Source: Pedobacter sp. (GTDB lineage Bacteria; Bacteroidota; Bacteroidia; Sphingobacteriales; Sphingobacteriaceae). Taken from it: 64,000 nucleotides of DNA. The stretch is from NCBI GenBank assembly GCA_031119475.1, contig JAVHXV010000004.1, positions 1-64,000 of the forward strand. Direction: 5' to 3'. Below, one piece after another: positions 42,896 to 50,893 of the stretch. The position numbers and the translations under genes are program-made. The notes below the pieces were generated by a model, which was not told where the DNA came from, did not search any database, and was given only the letters and a program-made list of their open reading frames with translations. Numbering within the stretch: position 1 is the stretch's first letter; every line of letters begins with the position of its first letter.

Positions 42896-42948
42896 AACCT
42901 TTCAACCTTCAACCTTTCAACCTTTCAACCTTTCAACCTTTCAACCTT
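42896..42948. repeat. 8-bp array, unit AACCTTTC, about 6.5 units
   Basis: AACCTTTC repeats with one 7-base unit (AACCTTC). It sits in the 460-bp gap between the convergent ankyrin and PspC genes, which otherwise holds only heptad words and no gene. Confidence 0.9.
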
Positions 42949-43034
42949 TAACTTTGCAACCTTCAACCTTTGCCAAAGGCATGAGTGTGGGACTTTCGAC
43001 TTTTTATGCCAAAGGTACCCATGAGGGGCTTTTT

Positions 43035-43076
43035 ACTTTCGACTTTTTACTTTTTACTTTTGACTTTTAACTTCTT
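43035..43076. repeat. 7-bp array, unit ACTTTTn, 6 units
   Basis: ACTTTCG, ACTTTTT (twice), ACTTTTG, ACTTTTA and ACTTCTT are in exact register and end five bases before the PspC stop codon. The word is the same as at the window start. Confidence 0.92.
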
Positions 43077-43080
43077 CAAC

Positions 43081-43302
43081 TCAAACATCCCACACCCTTA
43101 ACCTTATTTTCTTGACATAGTTTCTGATATCGAGCATCACGGCTGCCAAAAGATAGAACAGGATCGGAAAACCAACCGCTAAAAAGGAAGAATAGATAAA
43201 GAACAGACGCACCTTGCTCGTGCTCATGTTAAACTTATTGGCCAAATAGGCCGACACACCGAAGCTTTGCTGCTCAAAATAAGTGATGATCCGCTGTAGC
43301 AT
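43081..43302 (-). CDS. PspC-domain small membrane protein
   Basis: This 73-residue protein consists of a single PspC domain: ITYFEQQSFGVSAYLANKFNMSTSKVRLFFIYSSF followed by a hydrophobic segment (about 36-58) and a basic tail. PspC proteins sense membrane stress, in some species with PspA or PspB; none of those genes is nearby. Alone in this form it is common in Bacteroidota. It lies 40 bases downstream of the DUF2851 gene on the same strand. Confidence 0.88.
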   Translation of the reverse strand: MLQRIITYFEQQSFGVSAYLANKFNMSTSKVRLFFIYSSFLAVGFPILFYLLAAVMLDIRNYVKKIRLRVWDV

Positions 43303-43341
43303 AATGAATTAACGTGTATCTAATATACAAATTATCATGCA

Positions 43342-44652
43342 TTAATGTTTAGGTTCTTTTTGGTGCGGCACCTTCTTTTTTAAAATGTAGGCACCAATGC
43401 TGCATTCCAAACATTTCTTTTGGTCACAATATGCACTTTTTAACTGTATGATTGCCTGCGAAACCCCAGCGTCATCGATGTTAACGCCTGCCTTGATATA
43501 TTTGGATACGATTGCATTTTTTTCATTTGGCAAGGATTCTAAAAATGCCATTGCCCGTTGTACATATTCATAATGGTCCATCTGTGTGCCATAAGAAAAC
43601 AGGATCAAGCTTACGGTATTGATCAGCAGGTTGTGGATCGTGTGCTGACCAAGTTGAACGGCAACATTTTTTGCTTGGCGATGAAAATGATAATGATCCT
43701 GCCAGAATGGATGTACAGGCAGATCTGAAAATAGGCCTGCAGCCACTTGGATGGTTTCTGCCTGCAACAGACGCGAAAACAAATGTTGCGAACTGGACAG
43801 CAGCGCAGAGAATTGGGCCAATCTTAAGGTAGGAAAATTCTGCGGCCGCATCCGCATGAACTTCCAGAGCGAAACAGCGATTGGCTTCAGCCCATATTTC
43901 TTTTTTAAAAAAAGATATTCTCGTTTCAGTTGCCTGGGATAGGCTTCGCTAAATTTCTGCGACAAAAATCCGGCCTGGCCAAAAATAAGTGCCTCGATCT
44001 GGAGGGGACTATCTCCGTGTTTGGCAAAAAGCTGGTAGGGAATGGATTGTGCCAAGATTTCCATGGGAAGGGAATTGACCTTAAAACCAAAGTTTCTGGC
44101 CAAAAAATGATAAAAGACAGCATTCCAATCGCCTTTGGCCAGTTCGAGTTTTTCGGCTACGGCTTCAGTTCTTTGGACCAGCCGCTCAATGAGTACGCGC
44201 GAAAGAAAGTGACGGACCAGAAAATCATCAACCTGTCCGATCTGCCCCGCACAGGGAAAATCGGAAATGGAATGGACCAGCGCTTCAAAATGATCAAATA
44301 TCACCTCAGGAAACAAGCCCTTGATCACCAGTACCGGCAGCAGGCTCCCATCTTTTCGATAGATGGGCAGGTCATCTTCATATACGACGTGCAAAATCAC
44401 ATTTTCATAAGCGTCATTGTGCTGATGTTGGTGCAGCATCCAATCTGAACCTTTTACATGGATCTCTATATTTCCTGCCCAAACCGTACCGTCAATTCTC
44501 AATTTGGCATTACTGAAATCGGGGCCTGCATTTTTGTTCCACACACCAATACTCATCAATTGGATGGCCTCACCGTTTGTGGTGAACAATGGACCTGAGC
44601 CAAATAGCTTGAAACGCCAGATAAAATGCAAAAATTCTTCGGGGAAATTCAT
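43342..44652 (-). CDS. DUF2851 family protein
   Basis: This 436-residue protein matches DUF2851, a conserved Bacteroidota family: EEFLHFIWRFKLF...TTNGEAIQLMSIGVWNKNAGPDF at the N-terminus, GNIEIHVKGSDWMLHQHQHNDAY with clustered histidines, and a C-terminal KYIKAGVNIDDAGVSQAIIQLKSAYCDQKKCLECSIG with a CxxC-type cysteine group. The histidines and cysteines suggest metal binding but the role is unknown. Length is typical. It is followed by PspC on the same strand. Confidence 0.9.
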   Translation of the reverse strand: MNFPEEFLHFIWRFKLFGSGPLFTTNGEAIQLMSIGVWNKNAGPDFSNAKLRIDGTVWAGNIEIHVKGSDWMLHQHQHNDAYENVILHVVYEDDLPIYRKDGSLLPVLVIKGLFPEVIFDHFEALVHSISDFPCAGQIGQVDDFLVRHFLSRVLIERLVQRTEAVAEKLELAKGDWNAVFYHFLARNFGFKVNSLPMEILAQSIPYQLFAKHGDSPLQIEALIFGQAGFLSQKFSEAYPRQLKREYLFLKKKYGLKPIAVSLWKFMRMRPQNFPTLRLAQFSALLSSSQHLFSRLLQAETIQVAAGLFSDLPVHPFWQDHYHFHRQAKNVAVQLGQHTIHNLLINTVSLILFSYGTQMDHYEYVQRAMAFLESLPNEKNAIVSKYIKAGVNIDDAGVSQAIIQLKSAYCDQKKCLECSIGAYILKKKVPHQKEPKH

Positions 44653-44786
44653 CCCATAAAATAGCTATTTAAATCCCTAAAGATGAGCTTATTGCAAAAT
44701 TTAACCTACGATATTCAGCATTCATTTTCTAAGAAAATCAATTTTAAATAGCCGATAATTATTTGCTCAAATCGTAAATAGAACGA

Positions 44787-45698
44787 TTAGGTTTTGGACG
44801 TGGCAATCTCTTTCTTTTTGTAGTTGGTGATGAACACTCCGGAAATGATCAGCACGGTAGCGATCAACAGGTCGTAGGTAATGGTTTCATTGAGGATGAG
44901 CCAGCCCAAGAAGAGTGCAATAATGGTATTGAAATACGAAAGGATGGAAACTTCAGTGGCGGTTACTTTCTTGAGCGCGTAATTATAGCATACATAACCG
45001 ATAATAGAGCCGAAAACCCCAAGATAAACGACTGCGCCCAAGCTTGATAGGCTCCAGCTCGATGGGTCGGCCTGCGGAGAAAAGATTAGTGCCAATATGA
45101 ATTGAATAATGGCAGCAAATCCGAATTGATAGCAGAGGTCAAGGAAGATATTGGACGATTGGTGCGTATATTTTTTGATATAGATCGTGCCAGTGGCCCA
45201 TCCCGTAATGGCAATGGCGATACAAGTGATGCCGCTACGATAGCCGGGATCGAAAAGGTCGCCAAATCCATCCCTGAAGATAAAAGCTACCCCTGCAAAG
45301 CCAATGAGCACACCTATAAATCCTTTTAAAGTAGGTTTCTGAAGGCCAATAACTACACTTCCAATAAATACAACGATCGGATTGAGCGCATTGAGCAGGG
45401 AAGTCAGTCCACTTGGAACGGTCTGCTCCGCTACCGTAGTCATGCCATTGGCAATGATCACCATTAAGGTCGACAACAAGATCTGCCTCCGCAACGCCGG
45501 CCAGCCAATCCATTTCAGTTCCTTTTTGCGGTATAAGACTATGATCAGGATAAGTGCAGCAATGGTTTTGCGCATGGCGGTCACAAACCAGGGCGGAATA
45601 GTGGATACCGCTACCCGGATTCCCAGATAGGTTGTGCCCCAAACAATCGCCACAGCCAAAAGTGCCCCAATAAGCCTTATATCAGGTTTGGCTTTCAT
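44787..45698 (-). CDS. EamA/DMT-family transporter
   Basis: This 303-residue protein has ten predicted membrane segments arranged as two EamA repeats (about 8-140 and 150-290); typical motifs are [27 protein letters not shown] and [25 protein letters not shown]. The family exports metabolites or amino acids; substrate unknown. Its start overlaps the pyrF stop by four bases, so the two are cotranscribed, but no pyrimidine link is established. Confidence 0.9.
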   Translation of the reverse strand: MKAKPDIRLIGALLAVAIVWGTTYLGIRVAVSTIPPWFVTAMRKTIAALILIIVLYRKKELKWIGWPALRRQILLSTLMVIIANGMTTVAEQTVPSGLTSLLNALNPIVVFIGSVVIGLQKPTLKGFIGVLIGFAGVAFIFRDGFGDLFDPGYRSGITCIAIAITGWATGTIYIKKYTHQSSNIFLDLCYQFGFAAIIQFILALIFSPQADPSSWSLSSLGAVVYLGVFGSIIGYVCYNYALKKVTATEVSILSYFNTIIALFLGWLILNETITYDLLIATVLIISGVFITNYKKKEIATSKT

Positions 45699-46525
45699 AG
45701 CAGGTTGGCCTCTTCAAGGATTTTTTCCATCTCCTGTTGCAGGGCCAAAGCTTCGGCCCTCGCTTTTTCTGCAAAATCTTCTCCACTGCTAGCGTAAATA
45801 ATGCTCCTTGCCGCATTCACCAACAGGCCGCAAGAGTCGTTCAGTCCATACTCGCAAACTGCGGCCAAACTTCCGCCCTGTGCACCTACACCAGGCACCA
45901 GCAAAAAGTGATCTGGTGCCAGACGGCGCACCTGTGCAAATTCTTGGGGTTTTGTAGCGCCCACCACGTACATGAGCTGGTCGCTATTTGCCCATTGTGT
46001 GGAAGTCAAAATCACCTGTTCAAATAATTTTCGGCCATCGTATTCCCTGGCCTGAAAATCTTGACTGCCTTCATTAGAGGTCAACGCGAGCATGATGACC
46101 CATTTGTCGGCATAATTGAGGAATGGTGTAACCGAATCCTTGCCCATGTACGGCGCTACCGTAATGGCATCGAAACTCATTCCCGAGCTTTTTTCATTAA
46201 AAAAAGCCTCGGCATACATGGCAGAAGTATTGCCAATGTCTCCACGTTTGGCGTCGGCGATCGTCAGTACATCTTTTGGAAAATGTTGCCAGGTCTGTAT
46301 CAATGTTTCCCATCCCTTTACTCCCCTGCTTTCAAAAAACGCAGTATTTGGCTTATAGGCTACACAAAGATCTGCTGTTGCCTCAATGATCTGTTTGTTA
46401 AACTCGAGGATAGGATTTTCATAAGCCAGCAGATGTTTGGGCAGTTTCTCCAATACAGGATCTAGGCCAACACATAAAAAAGATTTTTTTAAACGAATCT
46501 GTTCAAAAAGTTGTTGCTTATTCAT
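45695..46525 (-). CDS. pyrF: Orotidine 5'-phosphate decarboxylase
   Basis: This 276-residue enzyme is of the longer group II type: [16 protein letters not shown] at the N-terminus, [19 protein letters not shown], and the catalytic [22 protein letters not shown] with the Asp-Lys-Asp arrangement. [10 protein letters not shown] lies near the phosphate-binding loop. It makes UMP from OMP, the last step of de novo pyrimidine synthesis. It leads a two-gene operon with an EamA transporter and is divergent from rho. Confidence 0.95.
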   Translation of the reverse strand: MNKQQLFEQIRLKKSFLCVGLDPVLEKLPKHLLAYENPILEFNKQIIEATADLCVAYKPNTAFFESRGVKGWETLIQTWQHFPKDVLTIADAKRGDIGNTSAMYAEAFFNEKSSGMSFDAITVAPYMGKDSVTPFLNYADKWVIMLALTSNEGSQDFQAREYDGRKLFEQVILTSTQWANSDQLMYVVGATKPQEFAQVRRLAPDHFLLVPGVGAQGGSLAAVCEYGLNDSCGLLVNAARSIIYASSGEDFAEKARAEALALQQEMEKILEEANLL

Positions 46526-46796
46526 TGTCGATGGGGAGTTAATGCGCCTGCAAATATCTTATTTTTTAGCAGTTTTCAGGGAATTATTGTGCACATCGGC
46601 CCCATTTATTTTTAAACAATTTCAAATTTTAGTTGCAGATTAATTTTCAAATACATACAATTGTGCCATAATTCCCAAAAGTTTATCTGAATATCCCAGA
46701 AAAATTGCTAGCAAAATTATTCCTATAAATGTTGTACAGGCATTTTTCTATGTATTTCTGTGATAGGCTCCATTAAAAATTTCTCCAACACACCTA
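46526..46796. other. Divergent spacer and rho leader
   Basis: This 271-bp AT-rich region lies between pyrF and rho. No heptad array, strong hairpin or small ORF is evident. It must hold both promoters; rho leaders are autoregulated in other bacteria, but no specific element can be pointed to here. Confidence 0.5.
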
Positions 46797-48566
46797 ATGT
46801 TTAACAAAACAGAATTAACTGAAAAGCTTACCGCTGAATTGCGTGAATTAGCCAAAAATCAGGGCATAACGAATGCAGACGAGCTAAGAAAGAACGATTT
46901 AATCGACCAGATTTTGAAGCAACAAAAAAACCAGGACCAACCTGTAAAGGCCACTCCCGAAGCCAAAGCGGCCAAGCCAAGGATCGTAAAGGACAACGCA
47001 GGCGAGCAGCCTCAGCCAGTTGCCAAAAAAAGAGCCCGCATTTCAAAAGAAGATAAAAATAAAAATACCCAACCTGAACGTGCAACCTTGTTTGACGAAC
47101 CTCAGGCACGCCAGCAGGAAACCGAAAATACCATCGCATTTGAACCACCAACGGTTACTGTTCCCCCTGATTTTGGGGACGACCCTGAACGTTTGGAGAC
47201 CATTGCTGATAAATTAAAAAATCAGGCCAATCAAAACGCCAATGCCAATAATCCAGCTCAACCAGAACGTAGCGGAAAAGGCAAGCGTGAACGTGTGGCC
47301 AAGGAAGGCAAGGCGCACAAAGAGGCCAATTCGCCAACTGGCGATGAAAAGCAGCCGAGAGATGAAAACCGGCCGCAGAAAAACCAGAACAATGCTAACC
47401 AGAACGGGGGTAGCCATAAACAGAATGAAACCAGCTACTCAAACCTGGATTTCGACAATACGATCACAAACGAAGGTGTACTGGAAATTATGCCTGATGG
47501 ATATGGCTTTTTACGCTCGGCAGATTACAATTACCTCTCGTCTCCTGATGACATCTATGTTTCCCAATCGCAGATCAAATTGTTCGGACTAAAGACCGGC
47601 GATACCGTGAATGGCAGTATCCGTCCGCCAAAAGAGGGCGAAAAGTATTTTCCATTGGTGAAAGTGATTACCATCAATGGCCGTATCCCAGCTGATGTAC
47701 GTGACAGGGTACCTTTTGATTACCTAACGCCACTATTTCCGACAGAAAAACTGACCTTATTTACTGATTCGAACAATTATTCGACGAGGATCATGGATCT
47801 TTTCACCCCAATTGGCAAAGGTCAGCGCGGATTGATCGTGGCACAGCCAAAGACGGGTAAAACCAACCTCTTAAAAGAAGTAGCCAATGCCATCGCCAAA
47901 AACCATCCAGAAGTTTACCTGATCATTTTATTGATTGATGAGCGTCCGGAGGAGGTGACCGACATGGCCAGAAGTGTGAGGGCAGAAGTGATTGCCTCAA
48001 CGTTCGATGAACCTGCAGAGCGCCATGTGAAGATTGCCAATATCGTATTGGAAAAAGCAAAACGACTGGTTGAATGTGGCCACGATGTAGTCATTCTCCT
48101 CGACTCGATTACCCGTTTGGCAAGGGCCTACAATACCACAGCTCCGGCTTCTGGAAAAATTCTATCAGGCGGTGTAGATGCCAATGCACTCCACAAGCCA
48201 AAACGCTTCTTTGGTGCCGCCCGTAACATTGAAAAAGGCGGATCATTGACCATTTTGGCAACTGCACTGACAGATACGGGCTCTAAAATGGACGAAGTGA
48301 TCTTTGAAGAATTTAAAGGTACAGGTAACATGGAGCTTCAGTTAGACCGTAAGCTTTCCAACAAACGTATTTTCCCTGCCATTGACATTACCGCTTCGAG
48401 CACGCGTAGGGACGACCTATTGCTCGACCGCGAAAACCTACAACGGATTTGGGTGTTGCGCAACCACCTGGCCGATATGAACAGCCAGGAAGCCATGGAA
48501 TTGGTACAGGCCCAGATCAAGGGAACTAAAACCAACGAAGAGTTCTTAATGGGAATGAATGGGTAG
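46797..48566 (+). CDS. rho: Transcription termination factor Rho with long disordered insertion
   Basis: This 589-residue Rho has the usual N-terminal Rho_N helices (about 1-45), then a charged and Asn/Gln-rich insertion of about 170 residues (50-220), RNA-binding cold-shock-like domain from about 222 ([20 protein letters not shown]), and the hexameric ATPase: [20 protein letters not shown] at about 345, Walker [17 protein letters not shown], and the C-terminal [11 protein letters not shown]. coli Rho is 419 residues; the difference is the insertion. Such an insertion is typical of Bacteroidota, where in B. thetaiotaomicron it drives phase separation. Confidence 0.96.
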   Translation: MFNKTELTEKLTAELRELAKNQGITNADELRKNDLIDQILKQQKNQDQPVKATPEAKAAKPRIVKDNAGEQPQPVAKKRARISKEDKNKNTQPERATLFDEPQARQQETENTIAFEPPTVTVPPDFGDDPERLETIADKLKNQANQNANANNPAQPERSGKGKRERVAKEGKAHKEANSPTGDEKQPRDENRPQKNQNNANQNGGSHKQNETSYSNLDFDNTITNEGVLEIMPDGYGFLRSADYNYLSSPDDIYVSQSQIKLFGLKTGDTVNGSIRPPKEGEKYFPLVKVITINGRIPADVRDRVPFDYLTPLFPTEKLTLFTDSNNYSTRIMDLFTPIGKGQRGLIVAQPKTGKTNLLKEVANAIAKNHPEVYLIILLIDERPEEVTDMARSVRAEVIASTFDEPAERHVKIANIVLEKAKRLVECGHDVVILLDSITRLARAYNTTAPASGKILSGGVDANALHKPKRFFGAARNIEKGGSLTILATALTDTGSKMDEVIFEEFKGTGNMELQLDRKLSNKRIFPAIDITASSTRRDDLLLDRENLQRIWVLRNHLADMNSQEAMELVQAQIKGTKTNEEFLMGMNG

Positions 48567-48589
48567 CATCTGCTGCTTGCATTTGGGTT

Positions 48590-48617
48590 GCTAAACGCCA
48601 AACGCTAGTCGCCAAAC
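48590..48617. repeat. 7-bp array, 4 units
   Basis: GCTAAAC, GCCAAAC, GCTAGTC, GCCAAAC in register between rho and pssA, C/A-rich on the coding strand of the downstream gene. The GCCAAAC word recurs around the clpP-tig region. Confidence 0.85.
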
Positions 48618-48632
48618 ATTAATTATAGCGCC

Positions 48633-49337
48633 ATGCTAAAGAGACACATTCCAAACGCCATTACCTGCACCAACCTGTTTTCGGGATGCATCGGAATTGT
48701 TTTTGCTTTTCGTGGACAACTGGAAATGGCCGCATTTTATGTAGTGCTTTCTGGCGTTTTTGATTTTTTTGATGGGATGGCGGCCAGACTGCTCCATGTT
48801 AAATCGGCCATAGGCAAAGAACTTGATTCTTTGGCAGATATGGTAAGTTTCGGCCTTTTGCCCGGCGTGGTGATGTATGCATTGCTTGCCAAGCTTAGCC
48901 TAAGTGGAATCTATCCCCTTCTGCCCTATGCCGGATTTATCCTCACGATTTTTTCGGCACTGCGCTTGGCAAAATTTAACATCGATACACGGCAAACAGA
49001 AGAATTTATTGGATTGAATACACCAATGAATACGCTTTTTATCGTTTCGTTGCCGTTTATAGCCAAAGATTATCCCGAAATTATCGTTTCGCCCATTGTG
49101 CTGTTGGCAATCGTGGGTATCAACAGTTTTCTGCTGGTCAGTGAAATCCCCATCTTTTCGCTCAAGCTCAGCGAAAGATCATGGGCAAAAAGCAAATTCA
49201 AGTATATTTTTGTCATCTTCTCTGCCCTACTCGCTGCCGTTCTACAATTCACTGCAGTACCGTTTATATTGGTTTTATATATCGCTTTTTCGGTTTTACA
49301 TTTTAGGAAGTTGAAGGTTAAAAAAGTTGAAGGTTGA
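48633..49337 (+). CDS. pssA: CDP-diacylglycerol-serine O-phosphatidyltransferase
   Basis: This 234-residue integral membrane enzyme has the CDP-alcohol phosphatidyltransferase motif DFFDGMAARLLHVKSAIGKELDSLADMVSFG (D-G-x2-A-R-x8-G-x3-D-x3-D) and about seven hydrophobic segments. It makes phosphatidylserine, precursor of phosphatidylethanolamine. Its last codons (KLKVKKVEG) are encoded inside a heptad array whose consensus is GTTGAAA, so the C-terminus is repeat-derived. It lies 67 bases downstream of rho. Confidence 0.93.
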   Translation: MLKRHIPNAITCTNLFSGCIGIVFAFRGQLEMAAFYVVLSGVFDFFDGMAARLLHVKSAIGKELDSLADMVSFGLLPGVVMYALLAKLSLSGIYPLLPYAGFILTIFSALRLAKFNIDTRQTEEFIGLNTPMNTLFIVSLPFIAKDYPEIIVSPIVLLAIVGINSFLLVSEIPIFSLKLSERSWAKSKFKYIFVIFSALLAAVLQFTAVPFILVLYIAFSVLHFRKLKVKKVEG

Positions 49338-49388
49338 AAGTTGAAGGTTGAAAGTTGAAAGCTCAAAGCGGAAAGTCGAAGGACAAGG
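49326..49388. repeat. 7-bp array overlapping the pssA stop codon, 9 units
   Basis: GTTGAAG and GTTGAAA alternate, then GCTCAAA, GCGGAAA, GTCGAAG and GACAAGG, all in exact register. The first units encode the last residues of PssA. Confidence 0.93.
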
Positions 49389-49450
49389 GTGTCTCATGGT
49401 AATCTTTCAGAGATCCCTTACTTCGTTCGGGAAGACAATTCTGCTGTACT
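49389..49450. repeat. Copy of a dispersed GAGATCCC...TTCGTTCGGGA word
   Basis: AGAGATCCCTTACTTCGTTC followed by GGGAAGACAA resembles a short word that I recall as dispersed in diverse genomes. There is only one copy in the window, so this is a weak call. Confidence 0.35.
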
Positions 49451-49520
49451 CTTTGTTCCTTGCTCCTTGTTCTTTGTTCTTTGTTCCTTGTTCCTTGTTC
49501 CTTGTTCCTTGCTCTTTATT
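49451..49520. repeat. 7-bp array, unit CCTTGTT, 10 units
   Basis: CCTTGTT, CTTTGTT and CCTTGCT follow each other ten times without a register slip. This is the least degenerate of the long arrays apart from ACTTTTT. Confidence 0.95.
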
Positions 49521-49529
49521 TTAATTATT

Positions 49530-49613
49530 CGCTTAACGCCATACGCTCTTGATACCTGATACCCGATACTCACATTTTACCTCTCACATCTTCCTCTCCC
49601 TCTTCTTGCATCC
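49530..49613. repeat. 7-bp array, 12 units
   Basis: CGCTTAA, CGCCATA and CGCTCTT lead into GATACCT, GATACCC, GATACTC, then ACATTTT, ACCTCTC, ACATCTT and pyrimidine words. The word changes three times while the register stays at 7. Confidence 0.88.
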
Positions 49614-49640
49614 CATTAATCTTTTAGCTAAGTTTGGCTA

Positions 49641-50018
49641 ATGATCGACCAAAACAAAAACAATCTCCCCTTAGATTTATCCTATCTTAGTGAAATGTCT
49701 GGTGATAGTCCAGATTTCATGCTAGAAATGCTCGATGCCTTTCAGGCGCAGACGCCAATTACCATGGCGGAGCTCGAAAAGGCAGTCGTTGCCCAAGATT
49801 GGAAATCGGCTTCGGAAGCCGCACACAAGATCAAGCCGACATTTTATTACATGGGCCGGGAAGATGCCCGCGACCACATGCAGGAAATAGAACGGAATAC
49901 CCGCGAGCTGAAAGACCTTGACCAAATTCCCGCCGCATTCCAGGCTGTGAAAGATTTTGTAGTCGTCCTCTATCAACAGCTCGAAGCCGCAAAGGAAGAG
50001 CTGAAGAAAAGACTCTAG
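49641..50018 (+). CDS. Hpt-domain phosphotransfer protein
   Basis: This 125-residue four-helix protein carries the phosphoacceptor motif SAAHKIKPTFYYMGREDARDHMQEIE, with the conserved His in AHKIKP. It starts with LSYLSEMSGDSPDFMLEMLDAF, as usual in free-standing Hpt domains. It relays phosphate between a hybrid kinase and a response regulator. No kinase is adjacent; the PAS kinases earlier in the window lack receiver domains, so the partners lie elsewhere. Confidence 0.88.
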   Translation: MIDQNKNNLPLDLSYLSEMSGDSPDFMLEMLDAFQAQTPITMAELEKAVVAQDWKSASEAAHKIKPTFYYMGREDARDHMQEIERNTRELKDLDQIPAAFQAVKDFVVVLYQQLEAAKEELKKRL

Positions 50019-50056
50019 GATTGATGAGGTGTTGGTTGTTTAGGTGTTGAGGCTGG

Positions 50057-50145
50057 ATGAACAAATAACAATGACCAAATAACTAATGACTAATGACCAA
50101 TTTAGTGGGCAGTTTACAGTTCACAGTTTGTAGTTCAGAGTTTAT
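50057..50145. repeat. Two adjacent 7-bp arrays
   Basis: ATGAACA/AATGACT-type heptads run from 50057 to 50105 and AGTTTAC/AGTTCAC-type heptads from 50111 to 50145. They lie in the 281-bp gap between the convergent hpt and folK genes, which holds no gene. Confidence 0.88.
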
Positions 50146-50152
50146 ATATTGC

Positions 50153-50176
50153 TGTCACCCTGAGCCTGTCGAAGGG
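50153..50176. repeat. Dispersed 24-bp word, copy 2
   Basis: TGTCACCCTGAGCCTGTCGA plus AGGG is the reverse complement of the word at 25826-25849, with one difference (TCGA here, TTGA there). Confidence 0.8.
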
Positions 50177-50259
50177 CTAAAAAGGAGTTCTTAAGAAAGT
50201 GAAGGAGTTAATTTGAAGTTACCGGTTCACAATCTGCCACACTAAGCAACTCGTCAACC

Positions 50260-50299
50260 AACAACTAAACAACTAAAAAACTAAAAAACTAAACAACCA
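50260..50299. repeat. 8-bp array ending at the folK stop codon, 5 units
   Basis: AACAACTA (twice), AAAAACTA (twice) and AACAACCA are in exact register and end one base before the folK stop. Read on the folK sense strand they are TAGTTGTT-type words. Confidence 0.92.
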
Positions 50300-50794
50300 C
50301 TACACTCTTTTCACCAACAACGGATCAACTAACGTATACAATAGCTCTTGAAGTGTTTGTTTGGTGACGGGATGAATGGCTTCCGGAGCGATTTCTACCA
50401 GTGGCATCAATACAAATTTTCGTCGCTGCATTTCGGGATGTGGGATTTTAAGTACATCAGTCAGGTCAACGATTTCATTTCCATATAAAATGATGTCGAT
50501 ATCGATCAGGCGCGCGCCCCATTTTTCATGCCTGATGCGTCCCAACTCTTTTTCTATCCCCAATACGGCTTCCAATACCCCTAACGGCTCCAATTTTGTT
50601 TCTACAGCCAAGGCAAGGTTCAGAAAACTGGGCTGATCGGTATGGCCCCATGCGGCAGTTTCATAAAAGGCAGATTGCTGTACGACCTTTCCTACACGTT
50701 CTGCAATCAATTCGACCGCCTTCGCTAGGGCAAGTGTCCGGTCGCCAAGGTTGCTGCCGAGTAACAAATAGGTCTTGACCGTATCTAAATTCAT
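50300..50794 (-). CDS. folK: 2-amino-4-hydroxy-6-hydroxymethyldihydropteridine diphosphokinase
   Basis: This 164-residue HPPK has the signature TYLLLGSNLGDR at the N-terminus, FLNLALAVETKL, and the catalytic loop and metal motif RHEKWGARLIDIDIILYGNE, then IPHPEMQRRKFVLMPL. It transfers pyrophosphate from ATP to the pterin, a step of folate synthesis. It is monocistronic and divergent from sppA; a TAATTTTG -7-like box lies just upstream. Confidence 0.95.
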   Translation of the reverse strand: MNLDTVKTYLLLGSNLGDRTLALAKAVELIAERVGKVVQQSAFYETAAWGHTDQPSFLNLALAVETKLEPLGVLEAVLGIEKELGRIRHEKWGARLIDIDIILYGNEIVDLTDVLKIPHPEMQRRKFVLMPLVEIAPEAIHPVTKQTLQELLYTLVDPLLVKRV

Positions 50795-50862
50795 GGAGCT
50801 GATTATTGGGCAAAATTAGCAAATATCGGCACCATTGATGAAAAAGATGCCATCCAGTTTTA

Positions 50863-50870
50863 TATCTTTG
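50863..50870 (+). promoter_or_regulatory. -7 box of the sppA promoter
   Basis: TATCTTTG, 24 bases before the sppA start codon, matches TAnnTTTG exactly. No clear -33 TTTG is seen at 19-21 bases upstream. Confidence 0.5.
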
Positions 50871-50893
50871 CAAATTAAATAGTTAAGCTACAG

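Noticed and set aside
42828-43070. 80-residue plus-strand ORF with repeated FQPST
   Set aside because: It translates the AACCTTTC and ACTTTTT arrays; repeats of this kind give long open frames by chance.
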